This document shows positions 10,131 to 18,056 of a stretch of 64,000 nt of DNA, one piece after another (positions within the stretch are counted from its first letter, which is position 1; each line of letters opens with the position of its first letter). The DNA comes from Lentibacillus populi. GTDB lineage: Bacteria > Bacillota > Bacilli > Bacillales > Amphibacillaceae. The stretch lies in the NCBI GenBank assembly GCA_014642895.1, contig BMJD01000006.1, forward strand, positions 9,432 to 73,431. Direction: 5' to 3'. The notes beneath the pieces were generated by a model. The model was not told where the DNA came from, made no database searches, and saw only the letters and a program-made list of their open reading frames with translations. The translations under genes were made by a program, and so were the position numbers.

Positions 10131-10778
10131 GGGGACGTTACGGATTCGACAGGGGTAGATTGAGCTCAGGTTGCACGTCGAGGTTACGGCTCGTAAAACG
10201 TTATTCGCCTAAATATAACTGGCAAAACTAACAATCAACCAGCTTTAGCTGCTGCGTAAGTAGTTCTAAAGCGATCCTTCCTGCATTCGCCCGTGATGCA
10301 GATTGAAGGGTCTCAAATGAAGCGGGCTATACTGTCATTCGCCGTCTCGAGGATGATAGTTGAAACCAATCAGACTAGCTGCTCTAAAAGCCTGTTGGCA
10401 GGCCGATGATGCAGTGAAGACTAATATACCAACTACGCGTGTAGAAGCCTGAGTGGCAATACCTCTGGACGTGGGTTCGATTAGTAAATAGTCGCCTTTT
10501 GTAGTAATACAAAAGTGAAAATCCGGCTTTATCGGTGAAACCTAAGTTGTTATTTATAGCAATAAGGCAATGCCGAGCGGTGTGTGGAGCAATCCAACAG
10601 CCGTGTATCGACTTATAGGCTGCCATTCCAATGGTAGTACTAGGATGCGAAATCTTGCCTTGATAAGGTAAATAAACATTTCGCATAAGACGCCGGAGAA
10701 CCTGTGAAGTGATCAGGTTCAAGATATAGTCAGTGCCATGACGAAAGCATGGAAGAGCATGTCCCACCGTCTCCACCA
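10131..10778 (+). ncRNA. ssrA: tmRNA, interrupted by a group I intron
   Basis: Transfer-messenger RNA that rescues stalled ribosomes. The 5' end GGGGACGTTACGGATTCGAC pairs with the encoded 3' end CGTCTCCACCA as a seven-pair acceptor stem. The resume region at 10221-10259 encodes the degradation tag GKTNNQPALAAA followed by TAA (Ala is added first from tmRNA itself). The T-arm GTGGGTTCGAT / TCCCAC is split by 280 nt (10482-10761) with group I intron features; joining the two parts restores a standard T-loop. The exons total 368 nt, a normal tmRNA length. smpB lies just upstream. Confidence 0.96.
10482..10761 (+). other. Group I intron in the tmRNA T-loop
   Basis: The insert begins after a T (5' exon end ...TTCGAT) and ends in G, as group I introns do. 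Core motifs are visible: GGTGAAACCTAA and AAGGCAATGCCGAGC (P/Q elements, as in the Anabaena tRNA-Leu intron), an AACCTG/CAGGTT hairpin (P8, 10699-10719), AAGATATAGTC (S element, 10721-10731) and a CCATG/CATGG hairpin (P9, 10736-10752) before the final GAGCATG. There is no homing-endonuclease ORF. It must be removed for the tRNA-like domain to fold. Confidence 0.92.
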
Positions 10779-10802
10779 ATACATATTTGGTGGTTTTTTT
10801 TG
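10773..10802 (+). terminator. Terminator of ssrA
   Basis: CCACCAAtA and TATtTGGTGG arms are followed by eight Ts. The left arm overlaps the CCACCA that forms the tmRNA 3' end. Confidence 0.9.
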
Positions 10803-10966
10803 TTAATAAAACATTATCTAAAGGAAATTTGTTATAGCGCAAAAAAACCTTCTTCGAATAATCTCTTTTTGTTTAATTGATCATCACTATACTTCCCATT
10901 TTCTTGGAGTAACAGAATTATATCTGCTTAGAATCCACCCAGCTCGTTTTTTCTTTTGTTCTATTC

Positions 10967-12328
10967 TTAAGAATAGGTAGATTTCTCCAAGGACTCGAAA
11001 TACATCCATTTTCTTTTTAATGTATAGTGTATATGAGTCTTAATTTTACTGCAGGGATCTAGACAACGATTAATTACGAAAGCTTCAACCCAACGATCCT
11101 TGGGGAAGAATCGATCCGAACTCCATTGTTTCCATAGGTGGTGCATCGTCATTACATCCAGATACGCTAAACTTTTCGTCACTACAATATCTTTTTCTTT
11201 TGTTGGTGCATTGCGTAACTGCATGGGAACCGGTTCATTCATGGATTCTTTAGCATCTTTTTTGGCCTTTGAATAGGCTGCATAGGCGGAATTTGACTTG
11301 GGTGCCATTGAAAGATAAATGACGGCTTGTGTAAGGTGTACATCACACTCCGGCATTCCAATAAATTGACAGGATTGAAAAACAGCTACCGCTATCTCTA
11401 AAGCCCTGTTGTCTGCTAAACCAATATCTTCACTAGCAAATCTGACCAATCTCCTCGCAATAAACAAGGGGTCTTCTCCAGCTTCCAGCATTCGTGATAA
11501 CCAATAAATAGATGCATTAACGTCACTATTTCGCATCGATTTATGGAGTGCTGATATGATGTTATAATGTTCTTCCCCGTCCTTATCATATAGAAGCGAC
11601 TTCCTTTCAATAATTTGGGAAAGATCTTCTTTTCCAATAGCAATGGAATCTTCTTGTTCTTTTCCGTTGAGTACGGCCATTTCTAAAGTATTCAAAGCAA
11701 TTCTCCCATCACCATCAGAAAACGCCGCTATTGCCTGCAGTACACCATCTTCCAGTTGAATATGCTGATCACCAAACCCTTTTGGATCAGCAATAGCTTT
11801 TTGTAATAATTCAACTATTTCATTACTCGATAAGTTGTATAAAGCAAAAACTTTACTGCGTGACAACAAAGCAGAATTTACTTCAAAAGAAGGATTTTCA
11901 GTAGTTGCACCTATAAGGATGATGCTTCCTTTCTCAACATAGGGCAGAAAAGCATCCTGCTGCGCCTTATTAAACCGATGAATTTCATCAATAAACAAGA
12001 TATATTTATCACCTAATTCTCTGTTTTCTTCAGCTTCTTTCATCACATTGCGAATATCTTTGATCCCCGTTGCTACAGCTCTAAAATCAATAAATTTCGA
12101 CTTCGTATGATTAGCAATAATTCTAGCCAGCGTTGTTTTTCCAACTCCGGGAGGACCCCAGAAAATCATGGAGGAGACTTGATCATTCTCAATCATTTCC
12201 CGTAGAACCTTTCCTTCTCCTAATAAATGTTTCTGTCCCACCAAATCCTCCAAATGTTGAGGTCGCACCCTGTTAGCTAATGGGCGATGCTTATCATTAT
12301 TATTTTCAAATAACGAGCCTTGCTTCAA
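10967..12328 (-). CDS. rarA: RarA/MgsA-type AAA ATPase with transposase-like C-terminal extension
   Basis: The first ~375 residues are a replication-associated recombination ATPase of the RarA family: RPLANRVRP near the start, Walker A GPPGVGKTT, Walker B ILFIDEIHRF, sensor GATTENPSF, then the lid and tetramer region (YLSMAPKSNSAYAAYSKA). RarA acts at stalled or broken replication forks. After PVPMQLRNAP the usual RarA ending is missing. Instead a segment with YLDVMTMHHLWKQW and VINRCLDPCSKIK resembles the N-terminal part of an IS4-group transposase, followed by a basic unrelated tail. AAGGAGGTG places the start at TTG 12328 (453 residues). The ATPase core is intact; the C-terminus looks rearranged by an insertion sequence. 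Function uncertain. Confidence 0.8.
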   Translation of the reverse strand: MKQGSLFENNNDKHRPLANRVRPQHLEDLVGQKHLLGEGKVLREMIENDQVSSMIFWGPPGVGKTTLARIIANHTKSKFIDFRAVATGIKDIRNVMKEAEENRELGDKYILFIDEIHRFNKAQQDAFLPYVEKGSIILIGATTENPSFEVNSALLSRSKVFALYNLSSNEIVELLQKAIADPKGFGDQHIQLEDGVLQAIAAFSDGDGRIALNTLEMAVLNGKEQEDSIAIGKEDLSQIIERKSLLYDKDGEEHYNIISALHKSMRNSDVNASIYWLSRMLEAGEDPLFIARRLVRFASEDIGLADNRALEIAVAVFQSCQFIGMPECDVHLTQAVIYLSMAPKSNSAYAAYSKAKKDAKESMNEPVPMQLRNAPTKEKDIVVTKSLAYLDVMTMHHLWKQWSSDRFFPKDRWVEAFVINRCLDPCSKIKTHIHYTLKRKWMYFESLEKSTYS

Positions 12329-12369
12329 GAGAAACACCTCCTTATCGATTTTATTGTGTTTCAAGTTGC

Positions 12370-12745
12370 AGAAATCATATAGCTTAAAATTTATTGCCTA
12401 AACGATATTAAATTATATTGGGTGAACTACGACTTTGGAATGAAGGAAACTGGGAATAAAAAATATATTAAAGACCTAACTTTTTTTCAAAACACGCACT
12501 TTCTATTTGTTCGTTAGTCTAACAAAACCACATATGAATAAAACCGTCACCCTTAGGAATTATAAACTCAAGTTATGGTTATATTTATAATTGAATTCAA
12601 CCTTCTTTCCAGCCTAGTAACAATCATCTCAAATTCCTATAATTTGCACAATAGGTTATTCCACAAAATGGCCCTTATATGCAATACTGGCGCTAATCCT
12701 TATTAGGGAAAAGCGCGCGTTTGTGGCAATCCAAAACACAAAAGT
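12370..12745. other. Gene-free AT-rich stretch
   Basis: No open frame with a ribosome site was seen. A small hairpin-forming sequence lies near 12690-12716 (GCGCT ... AGCGC arms). Otherwise nothing recognisable; it may be debris from the insertion event that altered the neighbouring rarA-like gene. Confidence 0.4.
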
Positions 12746-12780
12746 AGGGTCGCCTCAATTTTGAGACAACCCTACTAAAT
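12746..12780 (-). terminator. Terminator of the YjgB-like gene
   Basis: AGTAGGGT / ACCCTACT arms with a short loop, followed on the minus strand by TTTTGTGTTTT. Confidence 0.8.
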
Positions 12781-12786
12781 AAACAG

Positions 12787-13371
12787 CTATTTCGCTTCTT
12801 TTAAATTCACATGATCAACTGTCTGATCACTGCCAACGACAAAATGAAGCTCATAATCTCCCGTTTCATAAACAAAGTCCATTTCATTTGTGTCAGGAAC
12901 AGCAAGAATATTATCCGCACTTCCTATTTGTTCACTCAATACGGCAGGTGTGATTCCACCAAGGTTTGTTTGTCTTTCAACACCTGTACCAAAGTTTCGG
13001 ATTTCAGATATGGTATTATCTTTGTTATAGGAAAAACCATATCCGGGATTCCCCATATTCCAGCTATACAAATCAAATTGGCCCTTAACCTTTTGAGGAC
13101 TACCTAACTTTTGGTGAACGTCCCTTTTTGTGCTTTTATTGATTTTAAGCCCGTGAACCGAACTGGGCATTTCTCCAGTAAAGGCCTGATCATAAATGTT
13201 GTTCAAGTACTCAGCTGCCTCTTGGTTCGTAATAGAAGAATGGATACCCGAAACAGATGAAGCAGGAATACTAGTATCGGAACTTTCAGCAGCAACGGAC
13301 GACAACCCTGTCCCAGATAACGCGAAACCAAAAGCAGTTGCGCCAACTAACAACCCTTTTTTAACATTCAT
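12787..13371 (-). CDS. Secreted YjgB-family (DUF4309) protein
   Basis: A 194-residue protein with an N-terminal signal peptide (basic MNVKK, hydrophobic core, probable cleavage after SSVAA). The mature part has GLKINKSTKRDVHQKLGSPQ and a later FVYETGDYELHF motif typical of B. subtilis YjgB-like DUF4309 proteins. These are small secreted proteins of unknown function. It is monocistronic, with its own terminator. The start is ATG with GAGAGG upstream on the minus strand. Confidence 0.75.
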   Translation of the reverse strand: MNVKKGLLVGATAFGFALSGTGLSSVAAESSDTSIPASSVSGIHSSITNQEAAEYLNNIYDQAFTGEMPSSVHGLKINKSTKRDVHQKLGSPQKVKGQFDLYSWNMGNPGYGFSYNKDNTISEIRNFGTGVERQTNLGGITPAVLSEQIGSADNILAVPDTNEMDFVYETGDYELHFVVGSDQTVDHVNLKEAK

Positions 13372-13452
13372 ACTTTATCTCTCCTCTCAAAACTAACTTT
13401 TCATTCTTACTTGTTGTCTTCCCATCATTTACTTTTTAAAACATCAAAAATA

Positions 13453-13620
13453 CTAGCCGCCATGAACGAAGTAAAGATCTTCCATGGTGGTGACCACACT
13501 GCTTCCTTCGCTGAGCAGCGGAACTAGTTTCTGCACGGTGAAATAAGGCCCTTTGGCATTGATTCCTTCTCTTCGCTTGGCGATGAACATTTGTCTTGAA
13601 TTTCAAATGACTGTCGAAGA
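13453..13620 (-). pseudogene. Short-chain dehydrogenase remnant
   Basis: On the minus strand a short open stretch reads GINAKGPYFTVQKLVPLL, then SEGSSVVTT, then a stop. This is the central NAKG/FFTVQ helix and following strand of a classical SDR oxidoreductase. The nucleotide-binding N-terminus and the YxxxK catalytic region are absent. It is a decayed fragment next to the intact esterase gene. Confidence 0.7.
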
Positions 13621-13711
13621 AGTATTCCAATTCGTTAAATGTATTACGATGATGAATATACATTGACATAACATAAAAGAATAAGAAAAACTAATATGAA
13701 GGAGAATGATC

Positions 13712-14683
13712 ATGCCCGTAAATCCTAAAATTCAGTTTTTCCTGGACAAACTAAATGCACTTCCGAAAGTTCCTATGGATGAAATTGAACCGAAAGCTTA
13801 TCGACAAATGGAAAAGGAATCAATAAAGGATATGCCGCAACTGAATGTACCAGTTAAAAAGGTGGAGAATCGGGTTCTGCAATTAGAAGGTCGGGATATT
13901 CCCATACGAGTTTATACTCCGAATAAAGGGATGGCTCCATACCCGGGATTGGTTTATTACCACGGTGGAGGATGGGTTCTGGGGGATTTGGACAGTCATG
14001 ATTCTGTTTGCCGATTCCTTGCAGATTCAGCAGCATGCATCGTTATTTCGGTCGGTTATCGTTTAGCACCGGAACATAAATTTCCTGCTGCGGTAGACGA
14101 CGCCTACGATGCACTTGAATGGATTGCAATGCACGAAGCGGATTTTGCGATTGATCGTAACCGAATTGCTGTTGGCGGGGATAGTGCCGGCGGAAATCTT
14201 GCAGCTGTTGCTTGCATTATTGCCAAAGAACGAAAAGCACCGGAAGTTTGTCATCAACTGCTTTTGTATCCTTCAACAGGATTTAAGGAGGAACCGCCTT
14301 CGTTAAAGGAGAATGCAGAAGGATATTTTTTAACTTTAGAATCAATGAACTGGTTTAGAAAGCATTATTTCAATCGTGATGACGACATGCTTCATCCATA
14401 TGCTTCACCGATCTTGTATCATGATTTAAGCGGATTGCCTTCAGCTACAATTTTGACAGCTCAGTATGATCCGTTACGTGATGTGGGGAAAGCGTATGCT
14501 GACGAACTGAAAGCAAATGATGTAGAAGTTTTTTACAAAAATTACGATGATCTTATTCATGGATTTGCAAATTTTGCTGGATTTGTACCTGAAGCGAAGG
14601 ATGCGCTTGAAGATGGTGCCAGGAGTCTTCGAAATGCCTTTGTACTCAGTGTAGAGCGGACGAGCGCAGGTGATATTTCATAA
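13712..14683 (+). CDS. Alpha/beta hydrolase esterase (hormone-sensitive-lipase family)
   Basis: A 323-residue esterase of the bacterial HSL/AesT group. The oxyanion motif is YYHGGGWVLGD (HGGG 84-87), the nucleophile is in GGDSAGG (Ser158), the acid is probably in TAQYDPLRD and the histidine in DLIHGFANF. It hydrolyses short-chain esters in the cytoplasm; no signal peptide is seen. AAGGAG precedes ATG 13712; an ATG six bases earlier overlaps the ribosome site. It stands alone, followed by a 21-bp repeat cluster. Confidence 0.88.
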   Translation: MPVNPKIQFFLDKLNALPKVPMDEIEPKAYRQMEKESIKDMPQLNVPVKKVENRVLQLEGRDIPIRVYTPNKGMAPYPGLVYYHGGGWVLGDLDSHDSVCRFLADSAACIVISVGYRLAPEHKFPAAVDDAYDALEWIAMHEADFAIDRNRIAVGGDSAGGNLAAVACIIAKERKAPEVCHQLLLYPSTGFKEEPPSLKENAEGYFLTLESMNWFRKHYFNRDDDMLHPYASPILYHDLSGLPSATILTAQYDPLRDVGKAYADELKANDVEVFYKNYDDLIHGFANFAGFVPEAKDALEDGARSLRNAFVLSVERTSAGDIS

Positions 14684-14712
14684 CGGGTGGTAAGAACTAG
14701 CCTTGGAGGATA

Positions 14713-14817
14713 ATCGCTATAGAATGAGCTGGAATCGCTAAATATTTCTTGAGAATCGCTGTAGATTTCCCGAGATTCGCTGTAGTTTGAATCAAAAACG
14801 CTATAGATATGCCATAT
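14713..14817. repeat. Five degenerate 21-bp repeats (atcgctgtag type)
   Basis: Units starting at 14713, 14734, 14755, 14776 and 14797 are spaced exactly 21 bp. Each starts (A/T)TCGCT or AACGCT, followed by A-T-rich sequence containing TAGA or similar. The remainder diverges, but no insertion or deletion breaks the period. It lies just after the esterase stop codon. Confidence 0.9.
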
Positions 14818-15057
14818 TGCGACTGCATGAACGAACTGGAGCTTAAGCTGCTGAAGATCTAGACCTGGCAGCAGGAAAAATATTTTATTTCCGTTGTTTG
14901 ATATGAACGACAGGTGTAAGACTTAGATCATTGGAAATGCATCTTCTTTAATTAAACCACGAAGCGATCCTTGTCGTTGAAAAATACAGGGGAGTTGATA
15001 ATGTATGAACGTGTTGGGTAAAGCATAAGAACGACAAGCTGAGGAAGAGGGATTGCC

Positions 15058-15198
15058 TTGATCCAGATGGCGAAACAAATCGGACTGGCACCGGAAGAGG
15101 TTAGAAAGTTTATTAGAGGCCATAAAACAAACGTGGAAAAGATCAGTATTGGGGGAAGTTTACAAAATGAGACAATTTCATCCGGATATGACAATTAA
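15058..15198 (+). CDS. Possible SinI-like anti-repressor peptide
   Basis: A 46-residue frame starts at TTG 15058 behind GAGGAAGAGG. Its first part, LIQMAKQIGLAPEEVRKFI, resembles the SinI helix pattern (W-x-E-L-x-x-x-A-x-x-x-G-x-x-x-E-E-[VI]-R-x-F-L), which in Bacillus binds and blocks SinR. The rest is unrelated, and it overlaps the next gene by 32 bases in another frame. It could be a short genuine peptide or a truncated fragment. Confidence 0.35.
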   Translation: MIQMAKQIGLAPEEVRKFIRGHKTNVEKISIGGSLQNETISSGYDN

Positions 15199-15781
15199 GG
15201 AATTTGAACAGCACTATTGGTACAAGGAGGACTTGAAAAGAATTTGCCGCGAACACAATCTCTCATCACATGGTATCAAAGCTGAATTAGAGGATAGAAT
15301 TAAAGGATTTCTCCAAGGTGAAATAGTACCGGATAAAAGGAAGCAAAGTTCAGGTCAAAGAAAGCGTAAGAGCCCTGCTGAAATTTCGTTGGATACAAAG
15401 TTGATTCCGGATGGATTCAAATTCAATCAGCGGGCAAGGGGATTTTTTAAAGCATACTATAAAGTTTCAAAGTTTTCTTTTACTAAAGAGATGGCATCTG
15501 CCCTAAGAGACGCTGAGCGAAGGAGCGATCAGGACATGACGGTAGCTGACTTGATTGCTATTTACGAAAATGGGAAAAGAATACGAACAACATCCCCTGA
15601 AGACAGAACTTATCAGTGGAACAATTTTGTACGCGATTTCAATAGCGATGATCGAACAAAAGGAATGAAAAACAAAATGAAGGTAGCGGCATATTTATGG
15701 AAGCAGGTTAAAAATAATCCTGGTTCGAAGGAATATAACGGGGAATTATTAGATAAATTTGGTAATGAACTGAAAAAGTGA
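15167..15781 (+). CDS. SAP-domain protein (DUF6434-type)
   Basis: A 204-residue basic protein. Residues about 5-50 (TIKEFEQHYWYKEDLKRICREH followed by GIKAELEDRIKGFL, read in parts) form a SAP-like helix-extension-helix, usually DNA-binding. After a Lys/Arg/Ser linker, residues about 75-204 contain LIPDGFKFNQRARGFF and TYQWNNFVRDFN, as in DUF6434 proteins. ATG 15167 follows GGGGGA by about nine bases; a TTG 18 bases upstream has no ribosome site. Function unknown; DNA binding is inferred. It sits in an accessory-looking stretch. Confidence 0.7.
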   Translation: MRQFHPDMTIKEFEQHYWYKEDLKRICREHNLSSHGIKAELEDRIKGFLQGEIVPDKRKQSSGQRKRKSPAEISLDTKLIPDGFKFNQRARGFFKAYYKVSKFSFTKEMASALRDAERRSDQDMTVADLIAIYENGKRIRTTSPEDRTYQWNNFVRDFNSDDRTKGMKNKMKVAAYLWKQVKNNPGSKEYNGELLDKFGNELKK

Positions 15782-15899
15782 TGTAACGTATTTCACATAC
15801 TTGAGGAATAATAAGTAGTCCAATTATAACCATCTAGGAAAGTGGCTATTATATCAACAAAATGATACAATAATGATATATATTGAGGAGGTGCTCCAA

Positions 15900-16157
15900 A
15901 TGCCATTTATTCGAGCAAGTTCTGACTTAAGAAACAAGTATAATGAAATATCGGACTTTTGCCATAAATATGATGAACCAGTTTATATTACGAAAAACGG
16001 TCAAGGTGATTTGGCTGTAATGAGTATTGAAACATACGAAAAACTTATCGGGAAATTTGAACTGTATAAATTGATTGATGAAGGTATTGCTGACATAAAC
16101 AAAAATAAGACACGACCATTTAAAGAAGCATTGGCAGATATTCAAAAGGATTTGTAG
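15900..16157 (+). CDS. Phd/YefM-family antitoxin
   Basis: An 85-residue protein with the Phd/YefM fold pattern: IRASSDLRNKYNEISDFC, then EPVYITKNGQGDLAVMSIETYEKL. Such antitoxins bind their own operator and neutralise the toxin through the C-terminal tail, here acidic/basic with EALADIQKDL. GAGGAGGTG precedes ATG 15900. Two ATGATA repeats at 15861-15877 lie just upstream and could be the autoregulatory operator. The toxin gene begins two bases after the stop. Confidence 0.85.
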   Translation: MPFIRASSDLRNKYNEISDFCHKYDEPVYITKNGQGDLAVMSIETYEKLIGKFELYKLIDEGIADINKNKTRPFKEALADIQKDL

Positions 16158-16159
16158 GT

Positions 16160-16477
16160 ATGAAATCCTACAATATTGTTTTGTCAAATGTTGGTGAACA
16201 TGATTTACTTGAAATCGGCAGGTATATTTCCATGGAGCTATTAGAACCTGAATTAGCACGAAAACTTGTTTCTAAAATCGGAGATGCTATTCTGAGCCTG
16301 GAACGTATGCCATATCGAGGTGCTTTGGTTAAAGATAGGCGTCTTGCTCAAATGGGGATAAGATATCTGCCGGTTGAAAATTATATTGTTTTTTATGCGA
16401 TAGATCAGAAAACAAAAGTAGTTTCAATTGCAAGAGTACTATATAGCAGAAGAAATTGGCAACATCTATTGATTTGA
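16160..16477 (+). CDS. ParE/RelE-family toxin
   Basis: A 105-residue small basic protein of the RelE/ParE fold: YNIVLSNVGEHDLLEIGRYI, the LERMPYRGALVKDRRL loop, RYLPVENYIVFYAID, and terminal VSIARVLYSRRNWQHLL. The pattern fits ParE-like toxins, which poison gyrase, or RelE-like ribosome-dependent nucleases; the sequence alone does not decide. It is translationally coupled to the antitoxin. It appears intact, so the pair is probably functional. Confidence 0.85.
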   Translation: MKSYNIVLSNVGEHDLLEIGRYISMELLEPELARKLVSKIGDAILSLERMPYRGALVKDRRLAQMGIRYLPVENYIVFYAIDQKTKVVSIARVLYSRRNWQHLLI

Positions 16478-16527
16478 CCATTTTCTAATCCTCTTAACGT
16501 ATGAATAGTTTGAAAGGAGTTAGCAAA

Positions 16528-17583
16528 ATGAATACATATCCAAACATAACCGAAACAAAAGAGCAAATTAAACAGTTAGTCGCAATCCCAAGTCCTTCCG
16601 GTTACACGGAAAAAGTGATTCAGCATGTCGATCTTTTTTTACGGAATTTACAGGTGGCAACAAGACGAAACCGCAAAGGTGGCTTAATCGCGACATTACC
16701 TGGTAAAAATGAAAAAGAACATCGCATGTTAACAGCTCATGTAGATACCCTAGGTGCGATGGTAAAGGAAGTAAAAAGTAATGGCCGGCTTCGTCTCGAT
16801 CTGATTGGCGGATTTAAATATAATGCGATTGAAGGTGAGTACTGCGAGATTCATACATCAAGTGGTAAAGTTTTTACCGGGACCATTCTGATGCACCAAA
16901 CGTCCGTCCATGTTTATAAAAATGCTGGGGACGCTAAGCGTAATCAGGAAAACATGGAAGTCCGGATTGATGCCAGGGTTGAAAATGCTGAGGATATTCG
17001 CGAACTCGGCATTGAAGTTGGCGACTTTGTATCATTTGATCCGCGTGTCGAGCTAACTGAAAACGGGTTCATAAAATCCCGCCATTTGGATGACAAAGCA
17101 AGTGTCGGTATTTTACTGCAGTTAATCAAGCGACTGAAAGAGGAAAATGTGACACTTCCATATACGACACATTTTCTGATCTCAAACAATGAAGAAATTG
17201 GCTATGGCGGGAACTCGAATATACCCCCTGAAACGGTTGAATATTTGGCGGTTGATATGGGAGCAATGGGAGATGGGCAGTCGACTGATGAGTACACGGT
17301 TTCCATTTGTGTGAAGGATGCTAGCGGTCCATACCATTACGGGTTGCGCAAACATTTGGTTGAGCTGGCGGAATCACATGATATCAGTTATAAATTGGAT
17401 ATCTACCCATACTATGGATCAGACGCATCGGCAGCAATCAGGGCCGGTCATGATATTGTCCACGGACTTATTGGACCAGGCATCGACTCCTCCCATGCTT
17501 ATGAGAGGACGCATGAAACATCATTGGAGTGTACGGAGCAGTTGCTGTATTATTATGTGCTTTCAGAGATGGTTAAGTATTAA
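16528..17583 (+). CDS. M42-family metallopeptidase
   Basis: A 351-residue zinc/cobalt aminopeptidase of family M42 (deblocking aminopeptidase / YtoP-FrvX group). Metal and catalytic residues lie in TAHVDTLG, HLDDKASVG, SNNEEIGYGG and AVDMGAMGDG, with the final His in SSHAYERTHE. It probably trims peptides in the cytoplasm as a large oligomer. AAAGGAG precedes ATG 16528; an upstream ATG at 16501 has a poorer site. It lies between two toxin-antitoxin modules and ends in its own terminator. Confidence 0.9.
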   Translation: MNTYPNITETKEQIKQLVAIPSPSGYTEKVIQHVDLFLRNLQVATRRNRKGGLIATLPGKNEKEHRMLTAHVDTLGAMVKEVKSNGRLRLDLIGGFKYNAIEGEYCEIHTSSGKVFTGTILMHQTSVHVYKNAGDAKRNQENMEVRIDARVENAEDIRELGIEVGDFVSFDPRVELTENGFIKSRHLDDKASVGILLQLIKRLKEENVTLPYTTHFLISNNEEIGYGGNSNIPPETVEYLAVDMGAMGDGQSTDEYTVSICVKDASGPYHYGLRKHLVELAESHDISYKLDIYPYYGSDASAAIRAGHDIVHGLIGPGIDSSHAYERTHETSLECTEQLLYYYVLSEMVKY

Positions 17584-17600
17584 GGAAGTGACGTTAAAAG

Positions 17601-17634
17601 GGCGAACTTACTCATTTGGGTGGGTTCGTTTTTA
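17601..17634 (+). terminator. Terminator of the M42 peptidase gene
   Basis: CGAAC / GTTCG arms followed by TTTTT, about 20 bases after the stop codon. Confidence 0.7.
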
Positions 17635-17720
17635 ATGTTCCAGTTACATTCCAGCGTTAGGACGTTAAGTTGATGGATCGAATATGATATAATAGTGAAA
17701 AATGGCGGACGGTGATTATC

Positions 17721-18056
17721 ATGACTTATAACAGAGATCAAACGTTGATGCATCTAAAAAATATAATTAATACAACGTTAAAAGATACGCCGGCAAATGT
17801 ATATCTTTTTGGATCATGGGCTCGAATGGAGGAGAAAAGAACCTCTGATATTGATGTAGCACTGCAATCACAAGAAGAAATTCCAACAATAAAACTGGTT
17901 GAACTTCGGGAAAGAATTGAGGAATCAACGCTGCCATATCGTGTTGATTTAGTGGATTTATCAAAGGCGAATCCGGATATTGTTAAAAAGGTTAAAAGGG
18001 AGGGAATACAATGGAAAGATTGCTCGAACGAATCCAAGTCGCAAACAGGGCTCTAA
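17721..18056 (+). CDS. MNT-type minimal nucleotidyltransferase (antitoxin)
   Basis: A 111-residue nucleotidyltransferase with the motif GSWARMEEKRTSDID, i.e. GS-x10-DxD, which binds ATP-Mg. In HEPN/MNT modules this protein neutralises the HEPN partner by covalent AMP addition. The third acidic residue is likely in YRVDLVDL. The start is ATG 17721; a GTG nine bases earlier overlaps the weak GGTGA ribosome site. It overlaps the HEPN gene by 46 bases in a different frame, a typical coupling for these pairs. Confidence 0.85.
   Translation: MTYNRDQTLMHLKNIINTTLKDTPANVYLFGSWARMEEKRTSDIDVALQSQEEIPTIKLVELRERIEESTLPYRVDLVDLSKANPDIVKKVKREGIQWKDCSNESKSQTGL

Noticed and set aside
10384-10842. 152-residue minus-strand frame over ssrA
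   Set aside because: It is antisense to tmRNA and its intron; no ribosome site and no recognisable domain. An intron-encoded endonuclease was considered and excluded.
13436-13669. 77-residue minus-strand frame
   Set aside because: It reads in a different frame from the SDR similarity and has no family match; the region is treated as an SDR relic.
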